From Legionellales bacterium (GTDB lineage: Bacteria > Pseudomonadota > Gammaproteobacteria > Legionellales > Legionellaceae): 57,649 nt of DNA. Every line of letters starts with the position of its first letter. Within the stretch, counting starts at the first letter, position 1. The position numbers were made by a program, and so were the translations under genes. Below the pieces are notes generated by a model that saw only the letters and a program-made list of their open reading frames with translations, was not told where the DNA came from and ran no database searches. The stretch lies in assembly GCA_020050595.1 (NCBI GenBank), contig JAGVKL010000039.1, forward strand, positions 1-57,649, written 5' to 3'. This document shows, one piece after another, positions 38,301 through 45,649 of this stretch.

Positions 38301-38659
38301 TAGACATAACTAGCATCTGCTGGATCTTCGAACTGTGAAACACGAACCCCTACTTGAATGGCATCGCCATTCGCCATGACGTTGACAATATCGGGCATGG
38401 GATAGTCAATGCTGATATGCCCATCGCTGGCAATGGCTTCTATGATTTGTTGCAAGTAGGGAGTTAGTTGTTCAATAGTTAGAGTTGCTCCCATAATGCC
38501 CAACTGCTCTTTGCTAATTGTACCTTCAACCGGAGTACCATCCGCTTTAATCAATTTATAAGCTATCAGGCTAGGATCAGGACTATTTCCAATATAAATT
38601 TTTTCTGGTTCTAAAACGGGAGATGATTCGGTGGGCATTAAGCTTAGACTGTATGGCAT
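35351..38659 (-). CDS. Large protein with VWA domain and transglutaminase-like domain
   Basis: A 1102-aa protein without signal peptide. A von Willebrand A domain spans about 137-325: the MIDAS motif is Asp143-Thr-Ser145-Ser-Ser147, completed by TSYGTALHDAV and ITDGGEGSS. A second domain near 650-730 has GVCRHHSLFTAALLGQL (Cys666), LLAHSCTI (His707) and HFIVDPTL (Asp726), in the order and spacing of a transglutaminase-like Cys-His-Asp triad. A run of Ala-Gly/Ala-Ser repeats follows, encoded by a hexanucleotide repeat at 36005-36083, then helices and a basic end HHRPKPSK. The ORF reaches TTG 38728, but ATG 38659 has ggag upstream and a promoter at 38699-38728. No recognised family has this pairing; a peptide-bond-modifying or host-directed enzyme is inference. 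Confidence 0.8.
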   Translation of the reverse strand: MPYSLSLMPTESSPVLEPEKIYIGNSPDPSLIAYKLIKADGTPVEGTISKEQLGIMGATLTIEQLTPYLQQIIEAIASDGHISIDYPMPDIVNVMANGDAIQVGVRVSQFEDPADASYVYLYPEICIKNDHPTKRRHIMIVADTSSSMSEASFSAGSGIVGLKRMLPALFDKLHPENDEISLVTFSSVITPICHGTRHELGDSLTSSVTSMTTSYGTALHDAVLYVGDKEKNPELVPGHTTVLLITDGGEGSSKYKGTTGQVIAEYFKRFDGSPPRLIPIGLGGYYSKDFAKKCAIATNYGMIDATNQSQLACHIDTMVGALAYGVHISLAVGSSEPTHLGIVNYNTINKQQPLRVKKSELEAAGGLTISIGKHPEKISTDHFVTLPTTIQPMALIPRYLERRVREIYDIDPAKMDFNQKLDEIEALTTPYLTTLDEGLKEKLRAVLVILDQKRLSSEVHKIAALPRPSSEETLEATLARLRAERKLVARYPENDSFLTELCTDTAGMSITATLTRSIRSTGGITVGDPTESGIRSNSFTGFGSLTTSTLGGISLSLVGGGYGVARSAKQPRVDRHLDFAKLDKDIIVLSEFSNRETISIDLGAPYLAEAIAAITSGDDSIPILNRVMTYVAGKMPDQDLTKLGMPLTPDSQIDIQTCLTKGVGVCRHHSLFTAALLGQLAQTTPAPFPGEVKVRHYRAVNNNLLAHSCTILTQTSGSVTKHFIVDPTLNIYEEISTQADFERCIERFNNKGLFWFLRNFAKDNGFTYPESELDRPIGRYAINKLQIMALESAKVMRDLRDRLLIASGTSIIEQTDGNKEGLWKTLVEYGLIEPEETTEAQIARSSRETDEHLAELMRTGVSAGAGAGAGAGASASASASAGASATPVIGISAANPAAVRPTPTSGAGDIEAPAANASSAGMGSVTPSDAAQSSSVKKSFISAVETHLVGLDTILEPYLKDLGASHTSAAGLGKSPSNHERLSNAATTLKQDLNNALVALKNPSPSSPSPAPDKVIVFKNAVTQAISKAEEAFRAHRGNTFWHKHIIPWINGFLSIFSTSYRRERETDLQVNKSIGQFRLFKDTLPDDTAGVDEHHRPKPSK
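36005..36083. repeat. In-frame hexanucleotide repeat in the VWA gene
   Basis: About thirteen tandem copies of agcact/agcacc. On the coding strand they give alternating Gly/Ser and Ala codons (GAGAGAGAGASASASASAGA). A 6-bp unit changes length without shifting frame. The repeat also keeps the other frames open, which creates long spurious ORFs on both strands. Confidence 0.9.
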
Positions 38660-38698
38660 GACGGATAACTCCAGAACAATATAATAAGAATTGTCACT

Positions 38699-38728
38699 AT
38701 TATAGCATAATGATTGAATTATGTGCAA
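38699..38728 (-). promoter_or_regulatory. Sigma70-type promoter of the VWA gene
   Basis: On the minus strand: ttgcac (38728-38723), 18 bases, then a perfect TATAAT (38704-38699), 40 bases before ATG 38659. It begins 28 bases after the stop of the rhomboid gene, so the VWA gene need not depend on read-through. Confidence 0.6.
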
Positions 38729-38755
38729 GTTAAGCTATTACATGGATGTTGCCTA

Positions 38756-39331
38756 TTATTTATACAATAGATAACTGGTTGCAATACCCGCTAAAAGACC
38801 AAATAAATGCCCTTCCCAAGAAACGCCTTTTTTACTGGGGAAGATACCTATAAAAATACCAGCAAAATAATAGAGGCTGACAAGACCTAAAATAATCGCG
38901 GTAATCGTTCCTTGGCGATAAATATCGCTGACTAATAATCCCCAATAACCGGTAATTACAGCACTTGCCCCGATGTGAAGGCCTGGCTTGGCAAAGCACC
39001 AGATGAGAAAACCACTCAGAATAATAATAAAAAAGGTCGCCTTTAGAAAATAGGGTAACCCCGTAATTAAAAGAAAATTGCTTAATACTACAAGCGGAAT
39101 AGAATTAAAAAAGATATGGTTGAAATTAGCATGAAGAAACGGTGCAAAAAAAATGCCTAAAAGACCATAAATACGTCTAGGCATAATACCTAATATCAAA
39201 AGACGCTTGCCGGTTAAATTGCTAATAAAAAATACCGACCAAAGGATAATGAGAATAACGGCTAACGCTTTGGCGTTGTATTGTGTTTGCCGAATGATTA
39301 ATTCAAGGCTTGCGGTTAATTGATCAAGCAT
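38756..39331 (-). CDS. Rhomboid-family intramembrane serine protease
   Basis: A compact 191-aa rhomboid with about six membrane segments. Family marks are FLHANFNHIFFNSIPL near 64-79 (the H-x-x-N oxyanion helix), GLHIGASAVITGYWG with Ser123 and EGHLFGLLAGI with His175, forming the Ser-His dyad. No extra cytoplasmic domain, so it is a minimal core. Substrates unknown. It follows the PLP enzyme gene by 17 bases on the same strand and is likely cotranscribed with it. Confidence 0.88.
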   Translation of the reverse strand: MLDQLTASLELIIRQTQYNAKALAVILIILWSVFFISNLTGKRLLILGIMPRRIYGLLGIFFAPFLHANFNHIFFNSIPLVVLSNFLLITGLPYFLKATFFIIILSGFLIWCFAKPGLHIGASAVITGYWGLLVSDIYRQGTITAIILGLVSLYYFAGIFIGIFPSKKGVSWEGHLFGLLAGIATSYLLYK

Positions 39332-39348
39332 ACTATTTCCATGGACTT

Positions 39349-40509
39349 TTATTGTAATGCAGAGTGAAGATCCGCTTTTAAATCTTCAATATGTTCAATC
39401 CCAACCGATAGGCGAATAAAACCATCATCTATGCCTAATGCTTTACGTGTTTCAGCGGGAATGGAGGCATGCGTCATGATGGCTGGGTGTTCGATTAAAC
39501 TTTCTACACCACCTAAACTCTCCGCGAGGGTAAATAATTCACAACGTGAAAGGAAGCGCTTAGCATCATCCAGCCCACCCTTAAGTACGATGGAGATCAT
39601 CCCACCAAAGGCTTGCATTTGTTCTTTAGCCAATTTATGTTGTGGATGCTTTGCTAAACCTGGGTAAATGACCTTACGAATCGCTTTATGTTTTTCAAGC
39701 CAACGCGCTAATTCCATCGCATTTTCACAATGTCTTTCCATGCGAAGAGGAAGCGTTTTTAGGCTTCGTAGTACTAAAAAGCTATCAAAAGGGGCTGATA
39801 TCGCCCCGCAAGAATTTTGTAAAAAAGCGAGTTTTTCTTCCAGAGCATGGTTGTCACCGACAATGACTACGCCGTTGACCACATCAGAATGACCATTTAA
39901 ATATTTAGTAGCAGAGTGCACAACAATATCAAATCCTAGCTCAAGCGGTCGTTGGATCCAGGGCGTAGCAAAGGTATTGTCAGCCACAGTTATCAATCCT
40001 TCTTTTTTAGCAAATTGGGCAATCTCGCTCAAATTGGCCAATTTCAGCATAGGGTTAGATGGCGTTTCTACCCATAACATTTTAGTATCGGGCTGAAGGG
40101 CGGCTTTGATATTTTCTATATTGCCCATATCAACAAAAGAGAACGATAAATTGGAGGTGCGTGTTTTTACTTTATCAAATAAACGAAAAGTACCACCGTA
40201 AAGATCATCCATCGCTATCACATGATCGCCTGCGTCAAGTAGATCAATAACGGTATTGATTGCAGCCATCCCTGAAGCAAATGCAAAACCGCGCTGACCT
40301 GATTCAAGACTGGCAATGCAATTTTCATAAGCAAAACGCGTGGGATTTTGGGTGCGTGAATATTCAAAACCTTGGTGGACTCCAGGTGCACTTTGACGAT
40401 AAGTAGAGGTGGCATAAATAGGCGTCATAACAGCACCTGTAGTGGGATCAGCGGCCTGGCCTGCATGAATAGCCCGCGTATCGAAATGCTTCTTGTCCTT
40501 AGCGTCCAT
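39349..40509 (-). CDS. metB: Cystathionine gamma-synthase/lyase family PLP enzyme
   Basis: Trans-sulfuration enzyme of the Cys/Met metabolism PLP family, 386 aa. YATSTYRQSAPG near 33-44, YSRTQNPTR near 50-58, AFASGMAAI near 76-84, DDLYGGTFRLF near 101-111, VETPSNPMLK and the PLP-binding HSATKYLNGHSD with Lys202 are intact. Sequence alone does not separate cystathionine gamma-synthase (MetB) from gamma-lyase; the symbol is provisional. aagga lies ten bases before ATG. A 14-bp perfect palindrome at 40528-40541 is just upstream and could be an operator. It is divergent from the gspC-like gene. Confidence 0.88.
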   Translation of the reverse strand: MDAKDKKHFDTRAIHAGQAADPTTGAVMTPIYATSTYRQSAPGVHQGFEYSRTQNPTRFAYENCIASLESGQRGFAFASGMAAINTVIDLLDAGDHVIAMDDLYGGTFRLFDKVKTRTSNLSFSFVDMGNIENIKAALQPDTKMLWVETPSNPMLKLANLSEIAQFAKKEGLITVADNTFATPWIQRPLELGFDIVVHSATKYLNGHSDVVNGVVIVGDNHALEEKLAFLQNSCGAISAPFDSFLVLRSLKTLPLRMERHCENAMELARWLEKHKAIRKVIYPGLAKHPQHKLAKEQMQAFGGMISIVLKGGLDDAKRFLSRCELFTLAESLGGVESLIEHPAIMTHASIPAETRKALGIDDGFIRLSVGIEHIEDLKADLHSALQ

Positions 40510-40527
40510 AAATAAATATCCTTTGGA

Positions 40528-40541
40528 AATGAAATTTCATT
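40528..40541. promoter_or_regulatory. 14-bp palindrome upstream of the metB-like gene
   Basis: aatgaaatttcatt is a perfect dyad 19 bases before the start codon of the PLP enzyme, in the 110-bp divergent region shared with the gspC-like gene. It is not a MetJ box (agacgtct). A regulator site is possible; being A+T-rich it may also be chance. Confidence 0.25.
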
Positions 40542-40619
40542 CTATCGAGGGCTGTTTAGTTAAGCAAGATAGGACGTTGCCTAGTTTTATCGATGATAAT
40601 CCATTATATTTGAGTCATT

Positions 40620-41138
40620 ATGAAGGATATAAGATTGCTAACTGACGCTAAACTAATATTATCAAAACCGATTATTCCAAAATCGATTTTTTTCTTTTTG
40701 GTATTTTTATCATTATGGCAAATAGCGGTAGGATTTATTCGTTTTTTTTCATTGGAAAGCCCGGTAAATCAAGCTCCTGCCTTTCCTACCCAAACCATAC
40801 AAGTATCGCTTAAAGCCGCGCTAACCACGCCGCTTTTTGGAGATTACGTGCCTCAAAATCTAGGTGAGGCTGATGTTAAACAGTCAGTCCTGGATTTAAC
40901 GGTAGTGGGTATTATGTTTTCAAATAAAGAAGGAGCCTCTCACGTGATTATTCGTACTGCGGGCGGGCGTGAACAAACATTTAGTGTAGGAGATTCTTTA
41001 CCAGGAGGTGCTATAATCAAACGCATTACGCCTGACGGTGTTTTGATTAAACGAAATGGCGTTTTAGAGAGTTTAAGTTTGCCTAAAAATGATTTAAATT
41101 TTGAGGGACCACCTAAACCGTTACCAACCTCAGATTGA
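40620..41138 (+). CDS. gspC: Type II secretion protein C-like, short form
   Basis: A 172-aa bitopic inner-membrane protein: one membrane segment (IFFFLVFLSLWQIAVGFI near 22-39), a Pro-rich linker, then an HR-type periplasmic domain (PLFGDYVPQ near 70, LTVVGIMFSNKEGASHVIIR near 92-111, QTFSVGDSLPGGAIIKRITP, VLIKRNGVLESLSLP). This is the pattern of GspC/LspC, which links the inner-membrane platform to the outer-membrane secretin GspD. It ends where the PDZ or coiled-coil domain of full GspC would start. No other gsp gene is adjacent, as is also seen in Legionella, where lspC is separate. Eight bases separate it from the lipoprotein gene. Confidence 0.72.
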   Translation: MKDIRLLTDAKLILSKPIIPKSIFFFLVFLSLWQIAVGFIRFFSLESPVNQAPAFPTQTIQVSLKAALTTPLFGDYVPQNLGEADVKQSVLDLTVVGIMFSNKEGASHVIIRTAGGREQTFSVGDSLPGGAIIKRITPDGVLIKRNGVLESLSLPKNDLNFEGPPKPLPTSD

Positions 41139-41146
41139 GAAGTATT

Positions 41147-41449
41147 ATGAATATTCGATTTCTTCTATTAATTTCTTCATTAACCCTTAGTGGCTGTGTT
41201 ACGACAGGTCTTAATTTGAATGAAGGTATTAAAAGTTTTCAGGTTCAAAATTACCGCCAAGCCTTCGTTTTATTAAAACCTGAGGCTGAAAAAGGGCAAC
41301 CTGATGCGCAATATGCGGTGGGTTATATGTATTATTATGGTCAAGGTGTAGTAGAAGATAGAAAGCAAGCGTGGTATTGGATTAGTAAAGCAGCTAATGC
41401 TGGTCAGCATGATGCCGTTGAAGCTTTAAAAATTTTGCAACACCCTTAG
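41147..41449 (+). CDS. Sel1-repeat lipoprotein
   Basis: A 100-aa protein. Signal sequence MNIRFLLLISSLTLSGC with lipobox LSGC predicts lipidation at the Cys. It is followed by one to two Sel1-like (TPR-related) repeats: FVLLKPEAEKGQPDAQYAVG, YMYYYGQGVVEDRKQAWYWI and SKAANAGQHDAVEAL. Such repeats bind proteins. The ORF could extend to TTG 41135, but ATG 41147 has gagaag upstream and gives a proper signal peptide. It lies nine bases after the gspC-like gene and is presumably cotranscribed, perhaps helping the same secretion apparatus. Confidence 0.85.
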   Translation: MNIRFLLLISSLTLSGCVTTGLNLNEGIKSFQVQNYRQAFVLLKPEAEKGQPDAQYAVGYMYYYGQGVVEDRKQAWYWISKAANAGQHDAVEALKILQHP

Positions 41450-41462
41450 GCAACGTAATATC

Positions 41463-42419
41463 TTAAGCCGCAGCATTAAAAACAAGAGAAACCATATAAC
41501 AACAGTAGATCAGCAATAATAATCCGCCATGCCAGCGCTCGATGCGCTTTTTGTAATGAAGGTTAATCCATAGCAGTACTAATGTAATTACAAACATCAC
41601 CGGCACATCCCGCCATAGAATAGTATGACTAATGTCCGATGGGTTAAGGATACCTGGGAAGGCCATCACTACCAATAAATTAAACATATTAGACCCAAGG
41701 ATATTTCCCACGGCGATATCGTCGTGGCCCTTATAAGCAGCTACGATGGAGGTAGTAATATTAGGTAAGCAAGTGCCAATGGCAATAATCGTTAATCCCA
41801 TCACCAGCTCACTTATGCCTAATTGATGGGCAATTTGGACCGCACTACCTACGAGGAAATGGGCACTTAGAGGTAAAATGACAATGCCTATAATAATACT
41901 TAAAATATTGGCTATTAAAGGGCGCTTAATCGTGATGGTTTGCTTAAATTCCCTAGACATAGCATCATTTCGTGCATGACGCCCCAGAAATATAAAATAA
42001 CTGATTAGGGCAATGCAACCGCCTAAAAATAAGCAGCCATCAACAATACCTAAATAACCATCCAACATTAGAGAATAGCTAAATAACATCACTAGGAAAA
42101 GCAAAGGGAATTCTCGCCTTAGAAGAGAGGATTTTAAATTTAAGGGGCGTAGGAGAATGGTGACACCTAAGACTAAGCCAATATTAGCAATGTTAGCGCC
42201 GATAGCATTGCCAATGGCTAATTCACTCCGGCCATCAAGCGCTGCGGTGATAGCTACCATAATCTGCGGCACGGATGTGCCTAAGGCAACTAGGGTTAAG
42301 CCAATAATCAGGGGAGCGACTTTATAATTGTTTGCAATGCCGGCAGCTCCGGTGACCAAATGGTTAGCGGCCCAAAGTAAAGCGATAAAACTTATTATAA
42401 TTGTTAAAACTGCCATCAT
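41463..42419 (-). CDS. yrbG: Calcium/sodium antiporter, YrbG-like CaCA family
   Basis: Inner-membrane Ca2+/Na+ exchanger, 318 aa, about ten membrane helices. The two inverted alpha repeats are visible: LVALGTSVPQIMVAI with GNAIGANIANIGLVLG near 40-85, and IAIGTCLPNITTSIVAA with GNILGSNMFNLLVVM near 210-253. The acidic residue usual in alpha repeat motifs (TSxPE) is replaced by Gln/Asn (SVPQ and CLPN), which may change ion selectivity or activity. It is convergent with the Sel1 lipoprotein gene. Confidence 0.88.
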   Translation of the reverse strand: MMAVLTIIISFIALLWAANHLVTGAAGIANNYKVAPLIIGLTLVALGTSVPQIMVAITAALDGRSELAIGNAIGANIANIGLVLGVTILLRPLNLKSSLLRREFPLLFLVMLFSYSLMLDGYLGIVDGCLFLGGCIALISYFIFLGRHARNDAMSREFKQTITIKRPLIANILSIIIGIVILPLSAHFLVGSAVQIAHQLGISELVMGLTIIAIGTCLPNITTSIVAAYKGHDDIAVGNILGSNMFNLLVVMAFPGILNPSDISHTILWRDVPVMFVITLVLLWINLHYKKRIERWHGGLLLLIYCCYMVSLVFNAAA

Positions 42420-42505
42420 CTTTTCTCTTATCTAAAGCCCGTTTTATATAATCCTCTATCTTTAGGGGGATGTCTATAAGTGTGTTTAACACCTTGATTA
42501 CTTGC

Positions 42506-42542
42506 AAAAAAGCAGTAGCCCTCTATTACGACAGCCTACTGC
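42506..42542 (-). terminator. Terminator of mutY
   Basis: On the minus strand gcagtag (42542-42536) pairs with ctactgc (42518-42512) and is followed by six T (42511-42506), beginning 17 bases after the mutY stop. Confidence 0.7.
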
Positions 42543-42558
42543 ACTGCTTTTTCTAGGA

Positions 42559-43710
42559 TTATGCATTATTAATGCTTAAAAAATGAGCGAGGATATCTTT
42601 CATAGGCTTAGACATACCTAATGAGGCGGTATCTTTTGGTAAAAACCAGGCTCCCGCGGATTCAGAAATTATTGGAGTATGAGTCCTTGAAACGAGTTCC
42701 ATAGCTTTTAGGTTTTGATAAAGCGAAGGCTTAACTTGGATAGCGACGGCTTTGATATGTAAATGAAAGTGGCTGAAAGAATGGTGAATTTTTAATAGCT
42801 CTTTAGGCTCACCTTCGGATAAAAGGTTATTTTTATCTAAATACGCTATTGGGCAAGCATCGTCTTCAATCGATGGTAAGCACCACAAGCCGCCCCATAT
42901 TCCAGTTGGCGGGCGCTTTTCAAGATAGATAGTGTTTTCAGCCGTATAGAGTAATAAAAATTGCTGTTGTCTAATCGGTATTATTTTTTTAGGTTTTTTA
43001 TAAGGATAATCAGCAGTTTTATTATGTTTTTTTGCAAGGCAGGTTGATTGTAAAGGACAGATTCCACATGTTGGATTTTTAAGGGTACAACATGTGGCTC
43101 CTAAATCCATAATAGCTTGTGTATAGTCCGCAGAGCGTTCTTTAGGCATACAAGCTTGCGCTAATGCCCACAATTTTTTATGTATAGCAGATTGACCCGG
43201 AAAGCCTGCTATTAAAAAATAACGACACAAAACACGCTTAACATTGCCGTCTAAAATGGCGGTAGATTGTCCAAAGGCCAGCGAGGTAATAGCGGCCGCT
43301 GTAGAAGGTCCAATGCCAGGTAATTTTGCTAATTCGTTGACATCACGGGGAAAGTCTTCTTTAAAATCCTTGTAAATAATGGCCGCGGTTTTATGTAAAT
43401 GACGAGCGCGGCTATAATAGCCAAGCCCTGACCAATGCGCTAAAACTTCATCTAAAGAAGCTAAGGCTAGTGATTGAATATCAGGAAAGCGGATTAAAAA
43501 GCGATTGAAATAAGGAATGACGGTTTTGACCTGCGTTTGCTGCAGCATAATTTCAGAAATCCACACACGATAAGCATTACGTGGATGCTGCCAGGGCAAA
43601 TCTTTTCGCCCATAACTATCAAACCATGCAAGCAACGGAAGGCTAAATGCGGATGGATCGACACTTTCTAAGTGGTAGCTTGGTTGTTTAGAACTAGGAA
43701 AGCATGTCAT
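42559..43710 (-). CDS. mutY: A/G-specific adenine glycosylase MutY
   Basis: MutY removes adenine mispaired with 8-oxoguanine. The 383-aa protein has the catalytic Glu in SEIMLQQTQVKTVIPYF, the HhH motif LAKLPGIGPSTAAAI, catalytic Asp in AILDGNVKRVLCRYF, a [4Fe-4S] cluster C-x6-C-x2-C-x5-C (CTLKNPTCGICPLQSTC), and a C-terminal NUDIX-like 8-oxoG recognition domain (IYLEKRPPTGIWGGLWCLPS). The ORF opens at TTG 43782 or GTG 43776 with a non-conserved extension; ATG 43710 is given here as the family-like start, though no ribosome site favours it. It follows asmA, a common pairing. Confidence 0.92.
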   Translation of the reverse strand: MTCFPSSKQPSYHLESVDPSAFSLPLLAWFDSYGRKDLPWQHPRNAYRVWISEIMLQQTQVKTVIPYFNRFLIRFPDIQSLALASLDEVLAHWSGLGYYSRARHLHKTAAIIYKDFKEDFPRDVNELAKLPGIGPSTAAAITSLAFGQSTAILDGNVKRVLCRYFLIAGFPGQSAIHKKLWALAQACMPKERSADYTQAIMDLGATCCTLKNPTCGICPLQSTCLAKKHNKTADYPYKKPKKIIPIRQQQFLLLYTAENTIYLEKRPPTGIWGGLWCLPSIEDDACPIAYLDKNNLLSEGEPKELLKIHHSFSHFHLHIKAVAIQVKPSLYQNLKAMELVSRTHTPIISESAGAWFLPKDTASLGMSKPMKDILAHFLSINNA

Positions 43711-43814
43711 AACTTTAAAATATCCAGGCGCATGTGGCCGGGCTATATTTTTTAATAAAAAACGCCGATTCCTCACGGCCAAAAGTTGCTTGCACAGTCA
43801 TTTTTATCCTTAGT

Positions 43815-45416
43815 TTAACTATCCTCTGGACTTGCTTCCTGATTATCTTTGCGCGGAAGCAAATCGGCGTCATGCAATAAATCTTCAAGCCGCTTTTGAA
43901 CTTGTTTTTGCATTTTTTTGGCTGGATCAACCACTGCTCTCTTAATTATAAAATTGGAAAGGATAGGACTTAATACATTCATATCGGGTAATATTTTAGG
44001 GCTGGTAATTTTACCAAGGATTTGCAGCGGGAAAGTGCCCCCAACGATTTGTTGGACTTTATTGATAGTACTATCATTGGTGTTGACTTGGACAGATAAA
44101 TTAAATTGCTGTGATGAGTCTACCAAATTTACCTCACCATGCCCTTTAATGAGTAGCCTGTCTGTTTGAAGCACTAAAGAATCTTGAATGAATTTGGCAT
44201 CTTGTAAATGATATTGAACATTTAGTAATTGAAATTTAGTACTGCCCGACTCAGGTACTGGCGAGTTTAATAAACGTTGCGCCAAATCCACTTTAACATC
44301 ATAAGGGCCTTGATTAATAAGAGAATAAAGCTTACTCAAGGTACCATCCATAAATTTATTTAAATCAACAAGATATAACGTACCGTCGTGAATAGAAAGA
44401 TCGCCATGCCCACTTAAACTAGCTTGCCAATGATTTTGTAGGAGAGTGGCGGCGTGTAATGAAAAATCTAAATTTCCTTGGAGGACATTTTTCGCAAAGA
44501 GATCTTGGGAGAGTTGCTCGGCATTGAGTTTAGTGGCAGTCTGATTAATAGTGAGCTTATTCGTATTAATTTGGTAACTCAAATCACCTGTAGATTCTCC
44601 CGAATAAAGAGATAAATTAAAAGGCTTGAAGTTAATTGTCCCCGCTTTAGATTGGATGCGGCTATTAATCTTCCCTATTTTAACTTGGTTGTATTGTAAA
44701 TTCTGAATAAGCAACTGGCCATTGAGGCTTAAGTTTTGTAAAACCTGCTGTGGCTCCCGAAAAATAGAAGGAGTTAACCGAATCTTACCTTTGTAATTTA
44801 ATGAGCTTCTTAGCTTTGCTTCTGGCATGGTTGCGTTGATTTTGGCTTTAAACTGCAAAGGAAAGTCATTATTTTTTAAATTTAATTGCTCTGCCTCAAT
44901 TTTTAAGGCTGATAGAGAAATTTTACTGCCTGGTTGATTGATAGTGACCTGACCATGGGTTAATAGAAAATGGTTGATGGCGAATTCTACCGCCGCTGTT
45001 GCGGGTTTTTTTTCTATAGCGGCAGCGGCGGCTATAGTATTTTTATCCGAATTAGTGGTTAAAGGATTGAGGTTGGCTTTTAATCCATCCACTTTTAGCT
45101 CACCAAAGACGAGATGACCTTTGAGTAAGGGAGATAATTGCAAATTAATCAATAAATTTTCAATGTATAAGGAATTGCTTTGGGCATGATCGTCACCCAC
45201 ATGAATTTGGGTAATTTTAATCCCAGGGCGAGGAAAGAGTTGCCAATTTATATCGCCCTCTATGTGGCTAGGTTGTGCAGTTAGGGATGTTAATTGTCTA
45301 TTAATTAGATTTTTGACCACGGTAGGGCTTAGGGTTTTAGTCAAAAGCCAAAGTCCTACGCCGCCTAATGCAATAAGGAATACTAGCGTAAAAAGAATTT
45401 TCTTAATAGCGTTCAT
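43815..45416 (-). CDS. asmA: AsmA family protein
   Basis: A 533-aa envelope protein with an N-terminal membrane anchor (ILFTLVFLIALGGVGLWLL near 7-25), an AsmA N-terminal domain (WQLFPRPGIKITQIHVGD near 58-75) and the AsmA_2 C-terminal region (DLSIHDGTLYLVDLNKFMDG, GHGEVNLVDSSQQFNLSV, FPLQILGKITSPKILPDMN). These proteins form long beta-grooves spanning the periplasm and are tied to phospholipid transport and outer-membrane assembly. ATG 45416 is chosen; the ORF itself starts at TTG 45512 with a non-family leader. mutY follows downstream. Confidence 0.87.
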   Translation of the reverse strand: MNAIKKILFTLVFLIALGGVGLWLLTKTLSPTVVKNLINRQLTSLTAQPSHIEGDINWQLFPRPGIKITQIHVGDDHAQSNSLYIENLLINLQLSPLLKGHLVFGELKVDGLKANLNPLTTNSDKNTIAAAAAIEKKPATAAVEFAINHFLLTHGQVTINQPGSKISLSALKIEAEQLNLKNNDFPLQFKAKINATMPEAKLRSSLNYKGKIRLTPSIFREPQQVLQNLSLNGQLLIQNLQYNQVKIGKINSRIQSKAGTINFKPFNLSLYSGESTGDLSYQINTNKLTINQTATKLNAEQLSQDLFAKNVLQGNLDFSLHAATLLQNHWQASLSGHGDLSIHDGTLYLVDLNKFMDGTLSKLYSLINQGPYDVKVDLAQRLLNSPVPESGSTKFQLLNVQYHLQDAKFIQDSLVLQTDRLLIKGHGEVNLVDSSQQFNLSVQVNTNDSTINKVQQIVGGTFPLQILGKITSPKILPDMNVLSPILSNFIIKRAVVDPAKKMQKQVQKRLEDLLHDADLLPRKDNQEASPEDS

Positions 45417-45517
45417 AAATGTCGTATAAAAAACCAGAATGATGAGGATATAGATAAAGTTATCATAAATCAATTTCGCTGAATAATAAAAATTTACAAA
45501 GATGTATTGCAATTCAT

Positions 45518-45538
45518 CCAGGTTAAGTGTTAACCTGG
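45518..45538. repeat. 9-bp perfect stem-loop upstream of the duplicated-domain gene
   Basis: ccaggttaa, gtg, ttaacctgg. It lies between the divergent asmA and the 45650 gene. It may be a regulator site; no family assigned. Confidence 0.35.
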
Positions 45539-45649
45539 TAATCTTCCCTAAAAAAAAGAGAAGACCAACACGATTTAGATTTATGTTTTAGATTTAGCTT
45601 TTCAAGCTTTACTCAGGACGAGTTTAGAAAGAATTGAAAGGAGAAGATC

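Noticed and set aside
39349..40509. Firm assignment as MetB (synthase) rather than cystathionine gamma-lyase or methionine gamma-lyase
   Set aside because: The visible PLP motifs are common to the family; the symbol is given only provisionally.
43711..43782. Longer mutY beginning at TTG 43782
   Set aside because: The extra 24 residues are not conserved in MutY. GTG 43776 stays possible, but ATG 43710 is the more likely start.
45417..45512. asmA starting at TTG with a hydrophobic leader
   Set aside because: MNAIKKILFTLVFL at 45416 already gives the expected membrane anchor; a second one before it is not typical.
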